This document shows, piece after piece, positions 1 through 29,124 of a DNA stretch of 64,000 nt (positions within the stretch are counted from its first letter, which is position 1; every line of letters begins with the position of its first letter). The notes below the pieces were generated by a model. The model saw nothing but the letters and a program-made list of their open reading frames with translations. It was not told the origin of the DNA and made no database searches. The translations under genes were made by a program, and so were the position numbers. Origin of the DNA: Opisthocomus hoazin (lineage: Eukaryota; Chordata; Aves; Opisthocomiformes; Opisthocomidae); NCBI RefSeq assembly GCF_030867145.1, contig NC_134428.1, forward strand, positions 23,043,537 to 23,107,536, in the 5' to 3' direction.

Positions 1-177
1 ACAAGGTGAGAGGAAGGAACCCCCACGTCTACCAAAGATCAACCTTAAAAATTACCACCGATCCTGGAATGAACAGACCTGGGTGTCTGTCTTTCCACCT
101 CCATTCCCCCTTGTTTCAGGCTGTGCAGAGCAGCCAGGATCAGCTGAGCGCTGTCTTGGCTTTGAAACGATGCGTTA

Positions 178-1391
<1,214 letters not shown>

Positions 1392-1421
1392 AGTGAGAGC
1401 TCAGCACATGCGTCCGGCCTC
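1392..1421 (-). other. FLCN: FLCN 5' leader segment joined to the first coding exon
   Basis: A short untranslated stretch between a good 3' splice site (CCTTCCCTGCAG, AG at 1423-1422) and the ATG at 1391. It contains an upstream ATG-TGC-TGA (1409-1401). A noncoding first exon must lie in the CpG island to the right. Donor-like sites facing this acceptor are GCG|GTGAGC (exon end 1968) and GAG|GTAATG (exon end 2294). The sequence does not show which one is used. Confidence 0.6.
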
Positions 1422-1499
1422 CTGCAGGGAAGGGACAAAGCACACGACACCACACAACGGGTATTAACGCAGCTCCCAGGCCCGGCTGGCGCACCTCCT

Positions 1500-2730
1500 G
1501 CTCTCTGTCCCCCCAGGAGCACTTGGCCTTAAGCGCAGCCCGAGGGACCAGCACCCCTCCACCACGGGGTGCCCCGAACGAGGACCCTGACGGGACGGGA
1601 CCACAGCACAGCGGTCCCCCCGCACCCGGGCCCCGGACACCACAGGCCCCGCGGAGGTGGAACGGGACTGGAGCGGAACCCCACCCCGGACACCTCCGGG
1701 CTTACAGGGACGGGCTGGGCTCCGGCAGAGCAGCCCTCCGCGCCCAGGCACCTCAGGCCCGGCCAGGCCCGGGACAGCCTCCCCGCGCCCGGAGGCCTCA
1801 GGCCGCAGCGGGTCGGGCCGGGCCCTGCTCGGTGCCCCCGGACCCGAACGCCTCAGGCCCAGCCGCACCCGCCTACCCGCCTACCCCCCCGGGGGTCCCT
1901 TCCCGCTCCGGGACGGGCCCGGCCCAGGCCCCCCGTGCCCCGACACCCACCACCCGGCCCCGCTCACCGCGGCTCCCCCGCCCCGTCCCGTGTCGTGCCG
2001 TGCCAGCGGGCGCCTGACACGGACTGACCCACCGGCCCGTACCATCCCTACCGGCATCGGGGGGGGGGAGAGGGGCAGACAGCTTCCCGGCCGCCCATCC
2101 GCCGCCGCCATGGAGCGGCGAGGCGAGGGAGGAGGAGGCGGCAGAGCGGCACAAGCAGTCAGTTCGCACCGCGGCACCGGGCCGCTCCTTCCCGCCGCTC
2201 TCCCGAGGATCCACCAGGTGCTTCACCCCCCCAGGCGCGGCAGTGACTCGGCCCGCGGCCGCCCTGTCCACAGTGGCTGGGCAGAGCCATTACCTCAGAA
2301 CGAGCGGTGGGGGGAATGAGAAGATCCGGAGGCTGCCTCCTCCCTGCCCTCGCTGTCCCCTACCCCGCTGCCGCGCCGCAGAGACCGGACAGCAGTGTCC
2401 GACCCTCGGCAGCGGCAAGAGGCCGAGCGGCCGCCTGCGACCCCTCAAGCGCTGTACCGGAGCGGGCTCCGTCCCCCCCCGCGAGGTGGTGCGGGCCGAG
2501 GGGCGGGTCACGTGGCCCCCGGGAGGCCGACACGGGGCGACCGGTGCGCAGGCGCCGTGCGCGGGCGGGGCCGCGCTGAGGGGCGCCGGGGCCCGGTGGG
2601 GCTGAGGGCGGCGGGGGAGTCTCGGAGCTGGCTCCCGCCGAGCCCTCTGCCCCTCCCGGGCCCGGTGAGGAGAGCAGCCCCAGCTCCCCCCAGGCTGGGC
2701 CCGGCTTCTCCGTTCGAGACAATACAAGCG
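1500..2730 (-). promoter_or_regulatory. FLCN: CpG island, presumed FLCN promoter and first noncoding exon
   Basis: Dense CpG and very high G+C begin about 100 bp upstream of the FLCN coding exon and stop abruptly near 2730, where ordinary A/T-rich sequence resumes. There is no TATA box. Many long open frames cross it in all directions, as expected from low stop-codon frequency in G+C-rich DNA; none resembles a known protein. It contains a TCACGTG E-box at 2508-2514. Confidence 0.75.
2508..2514. promoter_or_regulatory. E-box / CLEAR-like motif TCACGTG
   Basis: GGTCACGTGGCC sits in the FLCN CpG island. The core TCACGTG is the site preferred by MiT/TFE factors (TFEB, TFE3, MITF) and also matches USF/MYC sites. 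FLCN is a known TFEB/TFE3 target, so the position makes sense, but use of this copy is inferred. Confidence 0.45.
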
Positions 2731-5700
2731 CTAGCGGCGGCCATCGTGTGTTTTAACTCCTTAAACTAACCAGAATAGGTGGGGGCAGACGGAAGGCCTC
2801 CCTGAAGCACGGCCTCAATCCAAGAGAGAGCAGCTGTCACTGATACCGCTACAATATGCGCCTCTGGATCCAAGCAGACTAAGAATTACGCCTCTGAAGA
2901 AAACAATACGCAGATGGTCAGCGAGATGGATGGTTACGGTACCACAAAGATGAGACATCGATAGGAGTGTCCAAAGTCCATCTAATCCTGGAGCCCATCT
3001 CAGACAAGGACCTGCAGCAGCACTTCCCAAGGAAGGCACGCAGCTTGCACAAGAACTACTATTTCTGCTCAAGATCATTCAGGAGAGCTCCAAGAAGCCA
3101 CCAGCAGAGCTTGAGCAACTCCTGAGCAGAGGGCACTGCCACATACAGCAAACTGGCAGCCTCCTGCAGTCAGCCAGAATCGCGTCCTGAGAAGCAACAG
3201 GAACAAGGCATCCACCCCCTCTCCCCCCCAAAAAACCTAAGGAAAAGCCAAATACCAAAGACCTACTATCTCATTTAAGACAAACTAAGAAGAACGACTC
3301 GTTTGTGATCTTTATTTTCCAATCATACATTTAAACAACTTCTCAGGACTAACCTCTTCAGCCAGTTTTCACGCAGAAAACAGTTCCTAGGTTTTACAGA
3401 TCGCCTGTGACAACGCATACAACGGGTCGCGGTTGTGCTGTAGCATAGAGAAGGGAAGTCGCAGAGGAGGCGGCAGCTGGAGTCACGCAAAAGCACGTGG
3501 CGCGATGGCAGAGGTCTCTACCTGGGGCTCCTCGGTGACACAGAGACAGGAGGGGGGTGGTACACAAACGGCTTCCAACCATTTCTGGTTAGAAACCTTT
3601 TATTACCTGCTAGGCGTAACTGAACTAGAGACCCCTCCTGTGGCTAAGAAGCGCAGTTGCACATCTAATGCTACATTCAGAACTGCATTTTAGACCGTTG
3701 CTAATTAAGATGCATGAAAATATGAGTTAGATATCAAAGCATGCACTCAGTATTTCGTGAACACATCTTGTGGCCATGCACGACGGGAAGAACCAGCCGC
3801 AGGACCTCTCAGAGTCTAAGTTCAGAGCAGCATAGCAGACAGTGTTCTTCTGTTTGAGCACAAGTCCTTCCCTGCAATAAATACAAATTAAAACCAGAAA
3901 GCTCAAGTGTTCTCAAAGCGTCTCAGCTGACCGCAGCCCATGCAATTAGTTCCAAGCCTTGAAGGAGCTACTTCATTAAAAATCTGACTTAATTTCAACA
4001 GTATCTCAAGACATGCAGATGCCAGACCATATGTGTTTATCAAACTCTTACTTAAAAGCCCTTCCCTGAAGCAATTCTGGTGAATGCTTTATCTCTACTG
4101 ATTCTATAGGTGGGACCTGACTTTGAATTTTCGACAGCAGTCAGTTTAACAGCACGACTCTCCATGTCAGGATAAGGTTCTCCACATCAGAAAAAGAACC
4201 TTAGCAGTTCTCGTTTAAAAGCATTTGCCCTCTTAAAAATCAGACTAAGAAAAATAGCGTAATTTATTGGAAACTATTACATAGCTATTTCTACCATCCT
4301 TTTGATGGGAGCAAGGGTTTATTTTTATCTACTTTAGGCAAAAAAGACAACAAAAATGTAGCTGTTATTTGCCAGCTGCATATATTTGCTTCTAATTCCA
4401 GAGATCGGAAGTCATCCTGGTAAGTCCATGCTCATTAATAGGAACGAGTGGTATAAAAGCTCAGCCACTGCGAAGCGGCCATTTCTGGTTCTGCTCCAGC
4501 CCCTTGTCAGCATCCTGCAGACATTCTCCCCTGGCAAGCGAGCCCTCGGCACATTTTTTGTACAGGTGGCAGGTCGGGGTTGGTCATTTGCAGTACTTGA
4601 TGACTACTGCCCATGGCTGCAAACGCGTTGACAACCCAGCTTTGTGCTCGAGCCCACAGCATTACTAATCTACCAATTTAACACTTCCACAGTACCAGAG
4701 CAGAAAATTGCATAAGCATGTTCAACACCGAAATCACTGCAGGATTAACTAGGAAAAAAACCTTCCAAAAATCCTAAATACCTTTAATTACAAGACTGGT
4801 AAGGCAAGTTATGAAAAACAAAAAAACCCAAACCCTCAAGATTTTGCTTTAAGACCAGGTGTAAAAGTTGCCTTCAAATATGGAAGCCTCTATGATAGGA
4901 AGCACAAGTACTCAGTGGTGAGCCACTAACACTATGGACCTACGCTGTGCTCAACACTAAACTGCTATTTTATACTTTTAAAAACCTCATTGACATTCAC
5001 CACCTAGAGAACAACCTGGGGACGTAGCTCTTCTACTAGAAAGCACATCACTGTCACAGAGACTCTGCTGGAATGAAGCAACCGATTTTAAGTGAAAACC
5101 CCCACAGTTCTGTATCGGCACTGGAAGCACAAAGGGAGTATTTTCAGCCACGGGTGACCTCCATACACACAAGCTTCACGCAGCAAGAGCCAGAAATGCT
5201 TAGCTCCCACCTAGGCTCCTGAAAAAAAGCTGGCAGGTTAGCAGTAGCAAGCAGCCCCCAGTCAGGCGTTTACGTAGGAAGCACTGGATGCTGAGCTTCT
5301 CACATTCTGACTTGATGACAGGTTTATTTATGCCTGCTAGTAGGAGATCTGCGCTGACATGAAGTGTTTCAAAGGTGTTTTAACAGTGAGACTCTTCAGA
5401 TACATGAGAGCTACAGAAAACTAAAGAGCCCATTGATTTCCGGGGTAAAGCACTTACAGAATCCAACAACAAAGTTTTAATATTTAAAATATTGAATTAA
5501 AAACCAGATAGCATTCCAGCATGTTATCTCCAAATAAAATCCTGCATTTTTAGTGCTATATAGAATTCTGTGTTCCATGTAGAATTATTTGCTTTGGAAA
5601 CAAGGATCTATAGCATGGCCTGCACTTATTTCCACCAGAAAAATATTAGCCTGTTGAATACTTTCACGCCAATTGTACAGGAACAAATTTTTTTTTTTTC

Positions 5701-6224
5701 ACTGTGAACGTCGAATCTAGAATCCTTCCAGAACACCAAGGTCTTCCACATATCCTTTTGTTTAGGATACAATTGGTTTGATCTAAGAGCAAATGTTATT
5801 AGCAGGTATTTTGTACCCAAAACTTAAAATCATAAATAGCTGTCATGTATGGATTCCCTATAGCGATTTCTGCTGTTCAGCAAAACTGCCTTACAAGGAC
5901 TCGTTAATACACTCATCCTTCTGGGAAGAGCCCAGGTCTTATTTCATTTAATAGACGGCAGCCAGCTACACCAGGCATATGCAAATTACAATGCAGAGCG
6001 TTTACTTCAACTCCACCACCCCTCTGCCCCCACCACACATACGATAAATCCGTACTTTCAGCCAACTTTAAATACAGAATAAGGAACCAGTAATTAACTT
6101 GTAAGTGAACCAACACTAGTTTGTATTCTTCCCTGAATAACACTTTTTTTTTTTCCAGAAGAGAAAAAAGGACTGCTACAGAAACACAGCAACATTCAAA
6201 CCCTTTAAAACAAAAGGTAGATTA
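2731..6224. other. Intergenic DNA between FLCN promoter and COPS3 3' end
   Basis: A/T-rich unique-looking sequence with poly-A/T runs and no open frame that I recognise. I see no CR1 tail, tandem array or RNA gene here. Part of the left portion may be upstream FLCN regulatory sequence, and COPS3 readthrough or a longer 3' UTR could occupy the right end. Confidence 0.6.
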
Positions 6225-6230
6225 TTTAAT
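6225..6230 (-). terminator. COPS3: Candidate COPS3 polyadenylation signal ATTAAA
   Basis: The minus strand reads ATTAAA about 260 nt after the COPS3 stop codon, the nearest recognisable signal. A canonical AATAAA is not seen closer. The 3' UTR would then be 6488 to about 6205. Confidence 0.4.
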
Positions 6231-6488
6231 GCATTAACGATGTTAATCTGAAGATAAATAAATCCACAACAGACTTTTAAGTTTCTTTTGAGATTTCCTT
6301 TTTCTTTGCAGAGAATATTTCTGATATTGTACAGTACTGAGAGGGTGTTCTTTTATTTTCTTAATGTCCAGGTGAAAAGCAAAGCTCAGTTCTCTCTGCT
6401 CTCTTCGTAGAACTCCTCAATGCCCTATTCCAGGCGTGATTCTTTCATAAGCTTTTACTTGACAGCGGAGTGGTGAGCAACATTAATT

Positions 6489-17998
<11,510 letters not shown>

Positions 17999-18339
17999 CT
18001 TGGCGGCGCGGGCCGGGAGCGGCGGGAGGGAGGGAAAGGGGAGGGGGGAGGGGGGGGATGAGGGAGGGGGGAAGCGGGAAGGAGCCACCGCTACGGGCGC
18101 CGCCGCCGCCACCGCCGCCCGTTTCCAGCCAATCAGCCGCCGGCTGGCGGGGGCCGCGCGACGCCCGCCGCCCGCGCGTCACTTCCGACGCCTCGCGAGA
18201 AGCGCGGTCGCCATGGTCACCGCCGCCTCGTCCCCTCCGCCCGCCCTGCAAGGGGCGGCCCCGGCGGGAAGGAGCAGCGCGAGAAGCCGTGACTCAGCAG
18301 GGCGGGGGTCGACGTCACGGTGGCGTCACCCACCTGCCG

Positions 18340-18393
18340 GCCCCGTGCCGGGGTGTGAGGCGGTCCGCCGCCCCTCACACCCCGGCACGGGGC
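18340..18393. repeat. Perfect 21-bp inverted repeat upstream of COPS3
   Basis: Arms 18340-18360 and 18373-18393 are exact reverse complements over 21 bp, separated by 12 bp (CGGTCCGCCGCC). It is G+C-rich and lies about 340 bp upstream of the COPS3 ATG, at the outer edge of the CpG island. Confidence 0.9.
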
Positions 18394-18460
18394 ATGTAAT
18401 GGCGGCCTGCTCCCCGCTGTTGCAGGCCCCTCAGTTCACCCCGAGGGGGGAGGATACATA

Positions 18461-18910
18461 AGCAGGACATGGACGTGTTGGAGCGGGGCAAGAGGAGGCC
18501 ACGAAGACGATACAAGGGCTGGAGCACCTCTGCTACGAGGACAGGATGAGGGAGTTGGGGCTCCGGGGTGACCTTACAGCAGCCTTCCAGTGCCTGAAGG
18601 GGCTACAGGAAGGATGGAGAGGGGCTTTTCACAAGGGGGTGTAGTGATAGGACAAGGGGGAACGGCTCTAAACTAAAAGAGGGCAGAGTTAGATTTGATA
18701 TTAGGAAGAAATTCTTCCCCATGAGGGTGGTGAGCCCCTGGCCCAGGCTGCCCAGAGAAGCTGTGGCTGCCCCCTCCCTGGCAGGGCTCAAGGCCAGGCT
18801 GGATGGAGCTCTGAGCACCCTGGGCTGGTGGGAGATGTTCCTGCTCATGGCAGGGGAGGTGGAACCAGATGAGCTTTAACGTCCAACCCAAACTGTTCTA
18901 TGATTCTATA
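18461..18910 (+). mobile_element. CR1 LINE, 3' fragment
   Basis: A 5'-truncated CR1. The terminal part of ORF2 is decayed, with a small deletion where the GLFSLEKRR-type segment should be, followed by the 3' UTR and the tail TTCTATGATTCTAT. It is in the sense direction of NT5M and antisense to COPS3. Confidence 0.9.
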
Positions 18911-19152
18911 AAAACATTCTGGAACTGGAAGATGAAATATTTTGGAGCTGCTGTTGCTATTGAACAAAATCTTTTCTTTCCCAGCTCGGCGGTTGCCTAA
19001 TCCTGTTAGTCACACTCGGAGGCCTTCCCGCTGCTTTAGCAGCTCTAATCCTCAATGTTTTTCAGCCAGGGTGATACTTGGCCCTGTGTTACAATGCTCA
19101 GAACTTCATAGCGTGTTGTTTCTGTGTCAGTGCTTCTTCTGGGTCCAGGTAT

Positions 19153-19446
19153 CATCTCTACAGCTACCTGAAAGGAGGTTGTAGTGAGGCGGGTGTTGAT
19201 CTGTTCTCCCCAATAACTAGCGATAGGACAAGAGGAAACAGCCTCAAGTTGCATGAGGGGAGGTTTATATTGAATATAACAGTCAGGCGTTGGACCAGGC
19301 TGCCCAGGGCAGTGGTGGAGTCCCCATCCCCAAAAACCATGCAGATGTGGCACTTCGGGACATGGTTTAGCAGGCGTGGTAGGGTTGGGTGACGGTTGGA
19401 ATTAATGATCTTAGAGGTCTTTTCCAACCTTAATGATTCTATGATT
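19153..19446 (+). mobile_element. CR1 LINE, 3' fragment, divergent subfamily
   Basis: Starts near TATCATCTCTACAGCTACCTG and ends AATGATTCTATGAT. The terminal wording (gaggtcttttccaacct) differs from the other copies here and matches the minus copy at 30908, suggesting one separate subfamily. Confidence 0.85.
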
Positions 19447-19479
19447 TTAAGGGATCCCATCACCTGTGGGGACAGGGCT

Positions 19480-20012
19480 GTGTCACATCGAGTGAGCCCC
19501 CGGGCACGCACTGCATCCAGCTCTGGAGCCCTCAGCACAGGGCAGATCTGGAGCTGTGGGAGCGGGGAAGGAGGAAGCCCCAGCAATGATGTGAGGGCTG
19601 GAACCCCTCTGCTGGGAGGAAAGGCTGGGAGAGCTGGGGCTGCTCAGCCTGGGGCAGAGAAGGCTGCGGGGAGACCTCAGAGCAGCTGCCAGTGCTTAAA
19701 GGAGGCTCATGAGAAAGATGGGGACAGGCTTTTTAGCAGTGCCTGTTGCGATGGGACAAGGGGTGATAGTTTTAAACTAAAAGAGGGGAGATTCAGCCTG
19801 GATATAGGGAAGAAATTTTCTAAAATGAGGGTGGTGAAACATTGGAAAGAGGTTGTGCAGAGAGGTGGGAGATGCCCCATCCCTGGAGACGTTCAAAGTC
19901 AGGTCAGACGGGGCTCTGAGCGACCTGGTCTGGTTGAAGGTGTCCCTGCTCATGGCAGGGGGTTGGACTGGGTGGCCTTTAAAGGTCCCTTCCCACCCAA
20001 ACTATTCTATGC
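19480..20012 (+). mobile_element. CR1 LINE, 3' fragment
   Basis: A longer CR1 piece that begins in the segment reading CATCCAGCTCTGGAGCCCTC and ends CCCAAACTATTCTATG. It starts only about 35 bp after the previous copy's tail, so the three copies form a near-continuous block. Confidence 0.88.
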
Positions 20013-20546
20013 ATTGGTAGAAAACCGTGTATTTTACGTCAAGGCTCAGCTGCACAACCCACCGTGTCACTCACGCGTGCCCCCCACCACGCAGGGCCGG
20101 GCAGGGGGGGTGTCACCAGGGGATGGGGGACAGAGAGGCTCCGCAGCGGGCAAGGGGAGAGCAAGTGGCGGCGTGGGGATCCCCCGAGGCTGAGAGCTGG
20201 GGAAACTGAGGCAGGACCCCGGCCCACCCCTCAACTCCGGGGGAGGGGGGAGCGGGGCTGGGGCCGGCTCAAAGGGGGCGGGAGGCGCGGCCGAGCCCCC
20301 CCCCCCCCCCCCGCCGTAACGGCGTTTGTGCCGCTTTAAGGCGGTGCCGCGGCTCCGGGCTCGGTCAGGCACCGGGAAGAGGAACTGGGCTTTGCACTGC
20401 CGGGTCGGGGCGAGCGTACCGCCGGGTCCCGGGCGGCCCCGGGGCCCCCCCGCCGCCCCCCGCTCCGCGCTCGCTGCAAGGGAGGGATGGGGAGGGGAGG
20501 GGGAGGAGGCGCTGGGGGCAAGGACGGGCCTTCGCATCCCCCCCCT

Positions 20547-20725
20547 GCAGCCCCTCTGCTCCCCACTGCATCCCCCTTGCATCCCTTCCCCGCACCCCCC
20601 CTGCAGCCCTTCTGCTCCTCACTGCATCCCCCTTGCACCCCCCCCCCCCCGCAGCCCCTCTGCTCCCCGTTGCATCCCCCCCCCCCGCAGCCCCTCTGCT
20701 CCCCGTTGCGTCCCCCTTGCAGCAC
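20547..20725 (+). repeat. C-rich tandem repeat in the NT5M 5' flank
   Basis: The phrase GCAGCCCCTCTGCTCCCC recurs at 20547, 20603, 20651 and 20687 with a last partial copy at 20719. Spacing shrinks from 56 to 32 bp, mainly because the intervening C-run and TTGCATCC segments vary. Confidence 0.8.
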
Positions 20726-20839
20726 CCCCAGCTCCTTCTGCTGAGAAGGGACGCGCTTGCTTGAAATAAAGGGCCTCCCCCCTCCTGCTCAGAGAGCCCC
20801 CCTGCCCCCGAGCCCCCTGCCCCGAGCCCCCCCTCCGCC

Positions 20840-26062
<5,223 letters not shown>

Positions 26063-26479
26063 ACACCAGCCTCCCGTGGCCACCCGGGGCTGTGGCCACC
26101 CGCTTGTGTCCCTGTGGAGTCCTGCTGAAGGCTGGCGCCACGGATGGACAGACAGATGCTGTCCCTGCTGCGGAGAGGAAGAGGAGGGTGAGCTGGAGCG
26201 CCGTGGCCACCCGGATCCAGAGAGCGGACCCCAGGCCAGCCATGCCACAAGGGACCAGCAGCAGGATTGGCCCCGTGGACCCAGCAGCCTGGCTGGGGGG
26301 CATTTCACGCTGGCTCCCGGGGTCTCTGTGCTGTGTCTGCACCCCTGTGAGGCCGACCCAGCGTTGCTGACAGATGAGGTCACCGTTGGCGTGTCACTGC
26401 CCTTGTCCAGTGCACCGCATGGCACAGACCAGGTCTCCATCCTCCTCTCTGCGTTAGTCGGGGATCATGCGGGGGGGGT

Positions 26480-26567
26480 TCACAGAATCACAGAATCCCA
26501 GCATGGCAGGGGTTGGAAGTGACCTCTATGGGTCATCTAGTCCAATCCCCCTCTGTACCAGGGGGCT
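26480..26567 (-). mobile_element. CR1 LINE tail
   Basis: Begins TCACAGAATCACAGAATC and continues through GGGTCATCTAGTCCAATCCC, the reverse of a CR1 3' end, truncated after about 90 bp. Confidence 0.85.
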
Positions 26568-29118
26568 GCTTTGGGGGGTGTTTCCTCCTGGTGGTGCCCA
26601 GGTCCGGGGAGAGGGGTGGCTGGAAGGGCAGGGGGAGCGGGCAGGCACTGCCCAAGCTCCCTGCACTGGCTCAGCTGTGCCATTCCCTGCAGCTGGTGCA
26701 ACAGGATGGCTACGTGCTTCCCTGCAGGAAGAGTCCCTGCAGCGGGATACGGGGACGGTACCGCTCCTCCGTGGGTCTGGCCATGGGGAGGGAGCCCTGA
26801 GGCACTCTCACGGCCGAGAGGTAGCTGTCTTCCATCTGGCAGGAGGGATCCCCAGTCACCCTCATCCCTGAGGAGCTGCTACGGCTTTAGAGCTGACTCG
26901 GGATGAAGAGAGGGGCTCTTCTCCCACCTGCTCATCGCAGAAGCTCGTGGCTCACCCTGCCAGCCGGTGATCGGACGGCAGCTCCTTGGATTTCAAAGCC
27001 AGGAAGGTCTGCACACGCAGGCTGCATGATCAGATCACCCCATCTCCCTCCTCCTGGCAGTGTCCAGCATCGCCCTGCCAGGAAAGCTGTGGGTGTGCGT
27101 CTGCCGGGCACCGTGCTTCCGTGGAGAAGGTCCTGGGTGCTGCATCCCACCTGGGTCAGGCACTGGGATGGTCGATGCCGCAGAGCATCCTTGAGTCTTC
27201 GGTATGGAGCCGCCGAGGTAGACGCTGCTGGGTGGAGAAGCGGGGCTGGTGGAAGAGCTACGGTGTCGCTGCGGAGTGGGTAGAGCAGAGGCACCACGGG
27301 TGTCCGAAGGGCAGGCTGAGGGTTGCGCTGGTGGAGGATTGTCACGGCCGCACCCGGGGATGCCATTTTCAGTCCTCATGTACCACAAGGGAAGAAGCCG
27401 GGGGGACGTTGCCGTTAAAGGCTACAGAGCCCATGAGAGGTGCCTGTGAGCTGTGTCACGGGGTTAGTTTGTTCTGTAGCTCCGCCACTGCCCCGGTTCT
27501 GGATGTCTGTGGACAGAGTGTGCTGCTGGGACCCCTGCAGCGACGTGTTCAGCCGTCTCGCCGGTGCGAAGGGGCTGCAGCATACGCAGCTGCCCATGCC
27601 AGATGACCATGCTGGGGGCTGCTGAGCTCCAGGAGTTGCCAGCACTGCTGGGAAACCACAACTGGGCACTGAAAAGGGAGCGTCCGGACCAAAGGGCAAC
27701 TCCAAGAGGGATGGTTTTTGCACAGATGTACGCACAGCCTCTTCCTCCCCTGCCTGGCTTGTTCCTCCCTCCCTGAGCCTGCACCAGCCCAGCCTTGAAC
27801 TGCAGCGACTCATCCAGCACCGGCAGCAGCCCCAGAAAGCTGCTGCTGCTGCTTCTCCTCCGCCCAGCCCCGGAGAGGAGGTGTCCCAGCTGCTGGGGAC
27901 AGCCGGGCATCCCCCCGCTGCCCGTGGGTGCGTCAGGGCCGGTGTGCACGTGTGTCACTGCTGACACCGCGGAGACCCCGCTCCCACGTGCTGCCACGCC
28001 GTCTGGGACCCACCACGCCGTCCAGGACCCGCCGTGAGCTCCTGCTCTTCTGGCCTGAGGACTTGCTGGCTGTGGGAGTAAAATTCCCTGTGGGGACACG
28101 TAGCCCCAGGAGCAGGGATGGTAGCCAAGGCTTGGATGGGGTTAGCCACCCCGCGCTGCTTGCTCACGCCTTTGGCTTGCCTCTCCTCTCTCCTAAGGGC
28201 CCCCCATCATCGAGAAACTGTGTGAGCTCAGAGCTACATAGCTAACAAATGGCAGCCATCCCCACGCCGTGTCCAGGACCTGGAGGAGCAAGTGAAGTTG
28301 GTGCTGCTGCGTCTGTGCCTTCCCCGGCTGCTGCGGGGCCAGGGACGAAGCCCACCTTGTCTCGGGTCTTTCTGAAAGCTGCCCCGTCTCTTGGGATGGG
28401 GCAACTGCCTAAGGACAGCACAGTTGGGCCCGTGGTGGTGGCAGTTACGTACCACAAGGGTATTATTTTTTTCTTTTTTTTTTCTGTTTAAACCACTGTG
28501 TGCTTCTCCGGGCGGTGGGTTTGGTTTGGGGCGGGGTGTTTTGGAGGGCTGTTTGCAATGTGCAGCCCCCTGGGCCGGAGGGCTTGCAGATGGGGAGCTG
28601 GGACAGCAGGTGAGCACCGCGGGCAGCCGCTACGGCTGCTGAGCATCACGTACCCCTCGGCTTTGCCAGAGCCCCGCTGGCTGCCAGCCCCTGTGTGCCC
28701 CCTCCAGAACCTTCTCGCTGCCCATCCTCGAGCCAAAACTGGAGCCAGCACGGCGTTACGGCAGCTGCCCCAAACCAGCCATCTTCCCCCGAGGCTGGGA
28801 CGGACCCGAGGGATGTGGCTTTCCAGGGGCCAGCGGGTCTCTCCCCCTCGGTGGGACGTGCGATACCGGAGAGACTGCGTTGGTTCACGCCAAATATACT
28901 TGAAAGCAGAGATGGAGTCTCTCATGCGTGAGGCTCCGACTCGACGCACAGAAGTCCCGAGCAGGTAGCTGGCCCCAGCTCAGGGCCGGGAGGTGGCTCT
29001 CCATCGCCTGACGGATCGGCCTCTTCAACTTCCGAGCTCTTCTGTGGCCAGCTAAGACGCACAGGGCTTTTATTTTTAGATGCACAGCTATAAAACCGAG
29101 GCCAATGAGGAGCACTGC

Positions 29119-29124
29119 AATAAA
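29119..29124 (+). terminator. Possible distal NT5M polyadenylation signal
   Basis: AATAAA on the plus strand about 3.06 kb past the NT5M stop, in a locally A/T-richer patch. A second cluster (AATAAATAAA) lies at 29371-29380. Assignment to NT5M is a guess based on these being the first canonical signals. Confidence 0.25.

Noticed and set aside
1657-2319. 220-codon ORF in the FLCN CpG island
   Set aside because: G+C-driven open frame, overlapped by ORFs on both strands, with no protein similarity.
4450-4458. TATAAAAG box-like sequence
   Set aside because: No gene start, Inr or coding sequence follows. It is expected by chance in A/T-rich DNA.
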